DNA of 64,000 nt from Crocodylus rhombifer (taxonomy: Eukaryota > Chordata > Crocodylia > Crocodylidae): NCBI GenBank assembly GCA_038503035.1, contig JAVSML010001070.1, positions 6,055 to 70,054 of the forward strand. Reading direction: 5' to 3'. The stretch's first letter is position 1. Every line of letters begins with the position of its first letter. The notes beneath the pieces are model-generated. The model was not told the origin of the DNA. It saw nothing but the letters and a program-made list of their open reading frames with translations, and did not search any database. This document shows positions 54,637 through 64,000 of the stretch, one piece after another. The translations under genes were made by a program, and so were the position numbers.

Positions 54637-57310
54637 ATAGATTCATAGATTCACAGATGTTAGGGGCTGGAAGGGACCTCTTGAGATCATCAGGTCCAGC
54701 CCTCCAGCACTTGGGCAGGAAAGACTGCTGGGGTCACAGCAAGGTGAGTGTCCAGATGGTTTTTGAAGAGACCCAAAGTAGGTGATTGTACCACCTTTGG
54801 GAGGAGTCTATTCCAGACTCTGGACAGTTGGGTTGTAAAGAAGTTTTTCCTAATGTCTAATCTAGAGCAGTCTTCTAGCAATTTATGACCATTAGTTCTA
54901 GTCTTCCCCTGGGATACCCTGGTGAACAGACCATCCAGTCCCTGACATGGGCCCTTATTTACCTGTAGGCTGCTGCCAAGTCCCCTCTGATTCTTCTCTT
55001 CTCCAGGCTGAACAGACCCAGGTCTCTCAGCGTCTCACTGTATGGCCTACTTTCTATACCTCTAACCATATGAAAAGCCCTCCTTTGGACTCCCCTAAGC
55101 CTCTCCACATCCTTCCTGAAGTGTGGTGCCAGAACTGGAGGCAGTACTCCAGCTGTTGGCTCACCAAGGCCGAGTAAAGTGGGAGGATGCCATCCCTAGT
55201 CTTGCTTGAGGTGCATTGGTAGATGCATGCCAGTGTTTTGTTTGCTTTGCCAGCTACGGCATCACAATGGTGGCTCATATGCATTCTATGGTCTATTAAG
55301 ATGCCCAGGTCTTTTTTGGTTGTGGTGCTAGTAAGCATAGCACTGCCAAGCCTGTAAGCATGCTGTGGGTTATTTCTTCCCAGGTGGAGAACCTTACACT
55401 TCTCAGTGTTGAACATCATCAGGTTTTGATCCACCCACCTTATGAGCCTGTCCAGGTCAGCTTGTATCCCCAGCCTATCCTCTAGGCATGACCACAATCC
55501 CCCATAATTTGGTGTCATTTGCAACCTTTGCTAGTCTGCTTTTAACACCTGGATCCAAATAATTAATATGTTAAAAAGTACTAGTCTGAGTTCTGAACCC
55601 TGAAGGACACCACTGGTCACCAAACACCATGTTGACTCAGTTCCATCTATTATTAATCTCTGGGTCCCGGTTCAGAACCAGTTTCCTAGCCACGAGATCA
55701 TTGTCTTATTGATGCCATAGTTCCCCAAGTTTACCATGACCATGTTGTGGGAGAATAAGTAAAAGGCTTTTTTGGAATCCAAGTAAATGATGTCAACTTC
55801 ATCTCCCTTATCCAGGTGGTGTGTTACCTGGTCATAGAAGGAAATTAGGTTGGTCAGGCGTGACCTGCCTGGAATGAAGCCATATTGGCTGCCTATTAGA
55901 ATGTTGCCTTCAATTAGCCTATTGCTAATGGATTTTTTGATAATCCATTTTTTCCAAGATTTTTCCAGGGATTAAGTTCAAACTGATTGGCCTGTAAATC
56001 CCTGTATCCATCTTCTTTCCTTTCTTGTAAATAGGTACCACATTGGCCCTCTTCCAGTCTTCTGGAACCTCTCCTGAGTGCCATGAGTTCTCAAATAGCT
56101 TTGCCATGGGTCGTGTAATGATGTTGCCCAATTCTTTCAGCACTCTCAGGTGCAATTCATCTGGTTCTGCTGCCTTGTAGATATCCAGCCTCTCTAGACA
56201 TTCCCTCACAAGATCTTTGCCAACTGTTGGTGGGTAATCACCCCCCACCTTGATCATCCTGTATCCTGTCAAGCAGGCTAACACCCTTGAACTGGTGGAA
56301 AACTGACATGAAGTAAGCATTTAGGAGTTCAGATTTCTCCTTGGTGCTGGTTGTCAGCTATCCTATTTGGTCAGCAGGGGTCCAATGTTTGCCTCATTTT
56401 TTTCTCTGACTTCCTATGTATCTGTAGAAGGACTTTTTATTGTTCTTGATTTCCGCTGCGAATTTAAATTCAGTTTCCACCTCTGCTTTTCTAATCCACT
56501 CCCTAGAGGTATGGGCTATTGCTGTGTACTCTTTCTTAGTGGTACTTCCCAACTTTCATCTCTTGTAAGTTTCTCTTTTCAATTTCAGGAGGTCCATGAA
56601 TTTTCTATTGAGCCAAGGGAGGTTCCCAGCCCTTTTGCTACCTTTCCTGTGAGCTGGAATGGGCTTCTTTTGTGCCTGGGGACTGCATCCCTGAGGAACA
56701 ACCACCCATCTTGGACCCTGCTCTCTATCGGACAATAGTCCATCAGGGTCTTGTGAACCAATCTCCTAAGCTTGTGGAAGTCAGTTTTCCTAAAATCAAG
56801 GATTTCAGCTCTGCTGACTGATTTCCCTGCCTTCTGATGGATGGAAAATTGATCATCTCATGATCACTGTTGCCTAGCTTCCCTTCGACCATCAGGTTGC
56901 TCACTAAATCATCTCCTTTGGCTAGGACCAGTAGTGCCTTACCCCGTATCGGCCTATAGACTTCTTGAGTCAGATAGAGCTCATCAATGCAAGTGAGGAA
57001 GCTTTGTGACCAATCAGAACTCACTGCGTGCTCTTCCCATGAGATGACTTGAAGTCACCCATGATGACCATGATTTGAGAGTTCTAGAGGAGTTCTAGAG
57101 AACTCCTGATCAAGCTCTTCCTTTTGGTTTGATGGTCTGTAATAAACTCCTACAGTTATATCTCCTTCACCATGTTCTCCTTGCATTTTAACCCAGAGGG
57201 TCTCAATTTGCTCTTCTTCAGAGACTATCTCCACTTCCAGGGGTGTGTACTACTCCTTAACATAAAGAGCCACACCCACCCTATGTGCCCATGCCCTTTG
57301 TTTACTTTGA
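54637..57310 (-). pseudogene. CR1 LINE with endonuclease and reverse transcriptase relics (CR1-C)
   Basis: Minus strand. The 5' part encodes the endonuclease end: VGVALYVKE-like text (about 57290), DITVGVYYRPSNQKEELD (about 57165-57110) and LGNSDHEMI (about 56865), where the Asp-His pair is intact. Next come the N-terminal reverse transcriptase region (DELHLRVLKELGNIITRPMA, KRANVVPIYKKGKK, PISLNLIPGKILEK; open at 55925-56320), the palm, and the C-terminal part QTPNYGGLW to [13 protein letters not shown] (55054-55524). The 3' end near 54637 carries GGTCCCTTCCAGCCC in its inverse form and a TAGATTCATAGATTC terminal repeat. Stops and frameshifts are present throughout. Confidence 0.88.
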
Positions 57311-58952
57311 GACTAAAATTGATAATGTCTGTCAAAGTGGGGAACAGTTGAGAGTCAAACCAGACACCCCATTTTAAAGACAGTTCTACAGCACACCCTT
57401 TTATCAGGTACTCTTTGGAGTCTCACACTTATGGTAGAGTCATACATCTTTTTATTTAACCCCAAACAATATCATTTTGGTACAATTTCAATATTAGTGA
57501 TTAATTTCTCTGCTTTGTTTATCTTTGTAGCAAACTTAACATAACACATTTAGGTTGTTACAGAATGTATATCTACAGTCACAGTGGACCAAATTACCAG
57601 TTTGGAATAATTGACAATTACTTTTTTTAAAAGGAAACTAGACCCAAATGAAAAGAAAATGTAATTGTAAGAAGTATCTGTAATTCCTAACTCCACACAT
57701 GTCACAGTCAGTCCCTTTTGAGAGAAAATGACCTTGTACCTCAGGGAAAACAAAACTGTCTATACGAAAGACTTCATTACAAGAATGGAATCGTAACAAT
57801 CCTAATTCAGAATGGATGGGTCTCTACTGATTGAAGTTATAGCTATCTTGATACTCTAAAGCCTTGTAATAGCCTATTAACAGCAGACCATTGCAATGAT
57901 CTTTCTGCCAAGATGAACATCTGTTGAGGTGTGAGGCTAGATACAAAAACAAAAAACCAAAAACAGCTCAGTGAAACTCTTTAAACCAGAGGGTTGTCCA
58001 GAGTAGCTTTAATGTTGTATTAGGTGCACTGGACCCAATTCTCCCCCAGGATTGCACCTGCTTCAATACTTTAGTATGCCTATACTGTAGTCTCAGGTGT
58101 CTCAAGTGTGATTGCTGCTAGATTAAAACTAGCTAACTTTGCTATTGCTGGCAGTGTAGCTGCTGCATCAAGGAGTTCAGTGCCGGCTGCAAAAGTTGCT
58201 GGGGAAGCTGAATAAATACATGGCCAGTAAATCTATGCTGAGTTCTGTGCTGATGAGGGCGCAGTGCTAGCAGTACACATGCTAGCTGCTTTAAAACTAT
58301 CTCTGTATATCCACATAAGAAGTAAATTACTACTAGAATGCAAGGCAGGGTACTTTTGTACCTTGCAGGCTAACCAAAGATTACCTAGAATAGAGGTAAT
58401 CAGTGGAGAAGCAAGCCCATTATATTCATTTTAAGGAGAGAGTGAATACAATTCTCTTTAAGGCAGTAAGGAGGGCTATGTTGTATTGTAAAACTGAGGT
58501 CTTGCCTATAATAGAAAATGTATATTGATTTAACTATATTGAGTTTGTTTCAATCAGCTTAAACTAATGCAGCCCTTAATTTAAAAGCACAGAGTATAAT
58601 TTGAATAAGGATATGCTACTCATAACTGCATTTTTTGGAGTGTTGCTTCTGAAAAGTTAATTCAGTACCAATGCAAGGAGATCTTATATTTAATAGTTAC
58701 ATAACTTTAGTCATACCTTTCCAAATGTAATATTATACATAGCAGGTCCTGCTGCTAGCTGCACTGTGCAGTCAGAAGCAAACCCAGCCAACAAAGAGCA
58801 CAACCTTTGGCCTGTGGAACCACACTCTATAGCCCTGCTTATCAATACCAGCCTTTCTACACAGTCTAGCCCCTTATGTAGATAGCCTGAGACGGATCTT
58901 ATGAAAAGCAGAGTAGTCCAAGTTGCAAAATCATATAAAAGCAGGGCACAGT
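57311..58952. other. No gene recognised
   Basis: AT-rich to mixed sequence. Around 58120-58300 there are repeated GCTAGC and CTAGCTG words and near-complementary blocks that could be another small MITE, but the ends are not definable. Confidence 0.4.
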
Positions 58953-59173
58953 GGGCATATCTATACGAGATTCTCTGGTGCCATAATAACAAGCCACAGT
59001 GATGTAGCTTGTCGCTACACCAACAGAGCATCAGCGGGCATGAACAGTGACACTGATACTACTATGCAATAGCAATGAGCTAATGCCCAGTAGGGTCAGA
59101 AATGACCCTGCAGCAAGTACTAAATGACTGTGTAGTAACAACTGCACAGTTGGGCACATGTATAGACGTGCCC
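58953..59173. mobile_element. 221 bp MITE of the TCTACACATG-end family
   Basis: The left end is GGGCATATCTATACGAG. The right end in reverse complement is GGGCACGTCTATACATGTG. The flanking trinucleotide AGT occurs on both sides (58950-58952 and 59174-59176). No coding capacity. Confidence 0.6.
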
Positions 59174-59830
59174 AGTATGTCCCTGTGTGAAACTGTGGTC
59201 CTCACTCAGGCTAAACACCCATTAGAACAGGTGGGATGTCTGCAGGATTAAAATCCAAATGTTCATTTTAATCACACTCTTTTTGCCCTACATAAGACTT
59301 ATCACAGCATTTGTGCTTTTGCCAGTTTCAGAAGAATTACAGCTGGAGAGAAAGCTGGGGAGGAAGCTCATGGTGGGTCTGTACCTGGCTACTGCTATTT
59401 TGCACTACCCTATGCAAGTGATGCGATTTAAAGCTGTCTGACAGTAATTTTAAATTGGGAGCATCTACACATGCAAATGATCTGGAAGCACTTTACTTTT
59501 CAGTAAACTACTTTAGAGTAAACACTCCCAGGCACATATCTACACATGCACGGATGTGGGAACAAATTTGTTGTTCTTAGGAGCACACTATTCCTGCTCC
59601 CTATGGCCTTCTAGCCCCTCCAGCAGCCAGGGGGAGCTCTAGACCCCCTTTGGGTGCTGGCCCAGAGGGCAGAAGACAGCTTCCTGTTAGTGGAGGCTAG
59701 GACATTGCTCCATGCCCCCAGGAGCTGCCTGTTGCTGGGTTGTGTCCAGATGGGGACAATATTCCCCTGTCTGGCAGCATAGAGCTCTGAGCCCTGGCTC
59801 CATGGTCACAAGGCCAGGACTGGGAGATTT

Positions 59831-62310
59831 CATAGATATTAGAGCTGGAAGGGACCACAGAAGATCATTGAGTCCAGCCCCCTGTCCCAGGGGCAGGAAG
59901 GCAGCAGGGATCATAGGATCCCAGCATGATAAACATCCAAATGTCTCTTGAAAGCATTCATAGGAGGTGCTTGAACCACCTTCGGCGGCAGTCTATTCCA
60001 AACCTTGGAGGCTCAGACAGTAAAGAAGTTCTTCCTTATGCCCAGCCTGAAACAGTCATGGAGGAATTTGTGACCATGTGACCTTGTCATCCCTTGGGGT
60101 GCTCTGGTGAACAGACATTCCCCCAGATCCTGGTAAGCACCCCTGATAAACTTAAAGGCAGCTATCAGATCACCCCTGAGCCTGTGCTTTTCCAGGCTAA
60201 AGAGTCCCATAGCTCTCAGCCTCTCATTATAAGGTCTGTTCTCCTGACCTCTGATCATACACATGACCTCTGGGCTCTTTCCAGCTTCTCAACATCTTTT
60301 TTGAATTGTGGAGCCCAAAACTGGATGCAGTACTCCAGCTGCGGTTTCACCAAGGCCAAGTACAGTGGGAGAATGTCATCATGGGATATGCTTGAGAAAC
60401 ATCTGTGGATGCAAGCCAGCATTTTGCTCGCTTTACTAGCACCAGCATCACATTGATGGCTCATGTTCATTTTGTGGTCAGTCATGACCCCAAGTCCCTT
60501 TTGTCCATAGTGCTAGCTGGAGTAGCACTGCCGAGCCTGTAAGCATGCCATGGGTTTTTCTTCCCAAGGTGGAGAACCTTGCATTTTTCAGTGTGAGAAC
60601 CATCAGGTTCTCATCCGCCCATTGCCTGAGCCTGTCAAGATCCCTCCTGTCCTCAGGTGCGGATTCTTTACCCCAGAGTTTGGTGTCATCGGCAAACTTG
60701 GCCAGTCCACTTCTGACTCCAATGTCCACATCATTAATAAAGATGTTGCATAATATGTGTCCAAGGAAAGAGCCTTGAGGGACCCCACTGGTCACAGCGC
60801 ACTATGACAATTGACTTCCGTCAACCACCATCCTCTGGGTCCGACCACGGAGCCAATTCCCCAGCCAGTGGATCATGGTGGACCTGAGGCCACAGTTGGC
60901 CAGTTTTTCCAAGAGGTGATCATGGGATACCAAATCGAAGGCTTTTTTGAAGTCAAGATATATGACATCAATCTCCTCTCCCTTGTCCAGGTGATAGGTC
61001 ACCTGGTCATAAAACAAAATAAGATTGGTCAAGCAAGACCTACCCGCAACAAACCCATGCTGGCTATCCCTCAGGATGTTGCCATTGGCCAGTCTGTTAA
61101 GAATGGTCTCTTTGATAATCTTTTCTAAGACCTTCCCCGGGATAGAGGTCAGACTGATGGGCCTGTAGTTTGCCAGATCCACTTTTCTTGAAGATAGGTA
61201 CCACATTGGCCTCTTTCCAATCTTTGGGCACTTCACCAGAGTGCCAGGAGTTCTTGAAGATCTGTACCAGGGGCTGAGCTATGATACTAACCAGCTCCTT
61301 GAGTACCCTGGGGTGTAGACTGTCAGGGCCAGCTGACTTGAAGGTGTCCAGCCTTTAAAGGTGTTCCTTCATGAGGTCAGCATTGATGGAGGGTAAGGAA
61401 TCTCTCTCACCCAGGCCTCCCTGTCCTGTAATGGGAAGGGGCGTCACATGGGACTGGTGAAAGACTGACGTCAAGTACCCATTTAGCAAGTTGGCTTTTT
61501 CCTGGGCATCGGTTGTCCTCTTTCCCATCTGGTTTATCAGGGGTCCAGTGTTGTCCTTGCTTTTCCTCTGGCTCTCTACATATCTAAGAAAGGACTTTTT
61601 ATTGTCCTTGATACTTGTAGCGAGTTGGAGTTCCATCACAGCCTTGGCTTTCCTGGTTCACTCCCTGCAGGTCCTGACCAGTGCAGAATATTCCTCCTTG
61701 GAGGTAGATTCTGTCCTCCATCCTTTGTAGGTCTTCTTTTTAGATGCAGGAGGTCCGCTAGTTCCCTGATGAGCCAAGGAGGCTGCTGTACCCTTTTGCT
61801 GCCTTTTCTCTGAGACAGAATAAACTTAGTTTGTGTATCCAGGATCACTCCCTTGAGAAGCAATCACTCTTCTTGAACACCCCTCCCCTTTGTGTCGTGG
61901 TCCCTTAGGGCCTCACCTACAAGCCTCCTGAGCTTGTCAAAGTCAGCTTTCCTGAATTTGAGGACTTCTGTATTGCTGACTGACTTACCAGCTTTATGGC
62001 AGATGGTGAAGATGATCAGCTTGTGCTTGCTGTCACTGAGCTTCCCTTCATTCATTAGGTCACTGATTAGGTCATCCCTGGTTGCCAGTACAAGGTCAAG
62101 CAGTGCTTTACCTCTCATTGGCCCATAGACTTCTTGCATCAGATAGAGCTCATCCACACATGTGAGGAAGCTTTGCGACCATTTGGATTTGGCCAAGCGC
62201 TCTTCCCATGAGATGTCTGGGTGGTTGAAGTCTCCCATGACAACCATACACCAGGAGTATGCGGCCTCAGCCAATTTCCTGGCGAACTCCTTGTCAAGCT
62301 CTTGATTCTG
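59831..62310 (-). pseudogene. CR1 LINE, best preserved copy (CR1-D)
   Basis: Minus strand. The endonuclease C-terminus is open (61864-62310; VVMGDFNHPDISWEERL, DELYLMQEVYGPMRGKALLDLV), but SDH reads SKH, so its Asp is lost. The reverse transcriptase begins NYRPISLTSIPGKVLEK (about 61170) and runs with few breaks through DSQHGFVAGRSCLTNL and VIYLDFKKAFD. The catalytic box KFADDTKLWG (60671-60702) keeps both Asp. Then come LPLYLALVKPQLEYCIQFWAPQF and LGIRKNFFTV. Its 3' end at 59831 carries the GGTCCCTTCCAGCTC-type end in inverse form. Few frameshifts mean it is younger than CR1-A. It inserted into the element whose ends are at 59457 and 62889. Confidence 0.9.
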
Positions 62311-62329
62311 GGTGGGGCTGGGGCTAGGA

Positions 62330-62540
62330 AAGAAGGATCTCCCAGCACTGGCCCCATGATTGTGGAGCTGGCATTGGGAGATAAGGATCTCCCAGCCTGG
62401 GTCCCCCAACCACAAAGCAGGCACTGGAAGAGGAGAATCTCTCAGCACCAGCCCCATGACTGCAGAGCTGGTGCTGGGAGATAAGGGTCTCCCAGCCAGG
62501 CCCTGCAGGACTGGTTTTAGGAGATAAGCATCCCAAAGCC
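62330..62540 (+). repeat. Minisatellite of about 50-base units
   Basis: Four to five units each carry ATCTCCCAGC(A/C)-like starts and end near GGGAGATAAGG. Alternate units differ (CTGGCCCCATGATTGTGG against TGGGTCCCCCAACCACA). It lies beside the 5' end of CR1-D, in the interior of the host element. Confidence 0.7.
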
Positions 62541-62889
62541 CTGGACCCACAACCACAGAGTGGGGGCTGGTAGCTCCCTGATGGGAGGACATTAGGGGGA
62601 CATTGTACGGGCTTCAGTGGCAGAGGCTGCCTTGGTAGCAGGCAGCTCCTGGGGGCCCCCTTCCAGCCACCTGACCAGGAGCACATTTGCACCCAGTCAG
62701 ATGTTTACATGTGTGTTATTGAACAGTAAATAATCTTGAATAAATTTGCTACTTGCATTTGCAGGTAGCAAATTTACTTGCAATTAGAGCAAATTACTAC
62801 ACAGTAAGCATCTGTGTGAGTAAACAGTGACACATACTGAGTAGTAATTAGCTCTAATCTTGAGTTAAGGATCTCGTGTAGACACACCC

Positions 62890-64000
62890 ATTGTTCTGGG
62901 ACTATGGACTGTTCTAAGTTTCAGAGAGCACTTAATTCTTGTCCTGTAAGTCCTCTACTGCTCATCCTTTGTTCAATAGGAGAGAATCTGTCCTCACATT
63001 AACTATACATGGAGATGTCAAATTTTCAGGCTTTGATTTATGCCTACAAAATACACTTGTATGTGTCTTCATCTACAAAATTTAGCAGTTGTTCTGTGTA
63101 TGCCAATGGGCATTTCCTTATGCAAGCTTAATAATTTGGTATTTCAAGGTTTCTAGGTTTCAAGGTTTTCTAGTTTGAGTAAAAGCTTTCACAGTCACCT
63201 TCCATGCATTCTCTCTGTTCAAAGTTTAGAATGATTTTTATTTTGATTACATAAGTAATTTATGAAAATAGAAACAAAATGATCTTGTTTCAGAAAGATT
63301 CTCAGTTTTTGTTGTTAGAAGGATATTTTAAATTCTGGCACTGTAGGAGAAGAAAAGTGAAAAGGAATCTGCCTTTTGAATTCTGATTATCATTCTGAGT
63401 TTGTTTCTGTTTCTTTTCTGTTTGGAGCACTTGAGTGGGATTTCAAGTTTAAAGCTCTATTAAAGATTCTTACCAGATGTGGATAATATCAGTAGTCTAA
63501 TACAGTACTTCTTTCTTCATGCAAGAGACCTAGATTAGAAACATATAATACACTGTATTTTATTTGTGCCTCTTTCTGTCCAAATTTTGCTGAAGAGAGC
63601 AGACAGGATCATATGTTACATTATAGAATGGCTATACCATTAAAAATTACTATATATTTTCTCTAAGCAATTCCTATTTCAGTTAGTAGTAACTTCTTTT
63701 TAGTGTGGGTGGTTTTGACCTTATGTCTAGTCTGTTCCTTACTGGGAACAGAATTTAATATTGTTCCAAAATAGTGATGTTTTGCACAGTGCTTCCAGTT
63801 CTCATGGACATGTTTTCAGAGAAACTATGAAATATTAGTGAATAGTCCTAAGGTGACTTGGTAAGAAATGTGGGGTGGCAAGGGGAGGGGAAGGAAAGTT
63901 ATCAAAACAGTGCATATACATTGTTAATATGAGTATTACATAATACTCATAATAGACAGTTTCATTACCTTCCACAATCTTGATTGGCACTCTCAGTCCA
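62890..64000. other. No gene recognised; AT-rich
   Basis: AT-rich unique DNA to the window end. A near-perfect short palindrome (ATGAGTATTA, then TAATACTCAT) lies at 63929-63950. No coding signal. Confidence 0.5.

Larger units (their letters stand above)
59457..62889. mobile_element. TCTACACATG-family element interrupted by CR1-D
   Basis: The left end GGGAGCATCTACACATGC lies at 59457. The right end in reverse complement is GGGTGTGTCTACACGAG at 62889. ATT flanks both sides (59454-59456 and 62890-62892). The GC-rich interior is present on both sides of CR1-D (59590-59830 and 62311-62690). If CR1-D is removed, the host element is about 950 bases. The pairing of these two ends is inferred. Confidence 0.5.

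Overview
This window looks like non-coding DNA from a sauropsid (reptile-lineage) genome, most likely a crocodilian and possibly a turtle. The reasons are several CR1 LINEs with the short 3' ends typical of birds, crocodiles and turtles, L2-like and RTE-like LINE relics, Tigger/pogo and hAT transposons, and a Ty3/gypsy element of the Gmr1 type. I found no convincing host gene: no multi-exon open frame, no rRNA or functional tRNA gene, and no CRISPR array. Almost every protein-like stretch belongs to a decayed mobile element. A 10-N assembly gap lies at 20381-20390.

Layout. 1-104 is the end of a hAT element that begins outside the window. 105-7430 is mostly unique AT-rich DNA with a repeated 135-base module and a palindromic MITE. 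7430-9150 is LTR-like, with a TATA box and a polyA signal. 9340-10475 and 16330-17315 are two copies of a GC-rich repeat. An RTE-like LINE fragment (12447-13120) and a decayed Tigger transposase (13971-15505) lie between them. 18970-24185 is one CR1 split by a hAT element, which holds a smaller MITE, and by a 2.1 kb fold-back element. 24985-25350 is an L2-like 3' end. 30435-34640 is a Gmr1-like Ty3/gypsy element with a SCAN-related Gag and the integrase placed before the reverse transcriptase. 35487-37537 holds an L2 fragment, an RTE fragment and a Tigger-type MITE. 43600-47700 is a long antisense RTE-like LINE split by an 882 bp TA-flanked DNA transposon. 48060-50358 holds an LTR-like stretch and a clear solo LTR with a 5-base target duplication. 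52030-62310 holds three further CR1 copies (one sense, two antisense) and small hAT and MITE elements. The last CR1 sits inside another palindromic element.

The genes here do not work together as a system. They record repeated rounds of insertion, with newer elements landing in older ones. The most notable element is the Gmr1-like retrotransposon, whose Gag belongs to the lineage from which the vertebrate SCAN domain is thought to derive. The most unusual structural signal is the fold-back at 21921-24025, whose inverted arms run past the transposon end into flanking CR1 sequence.
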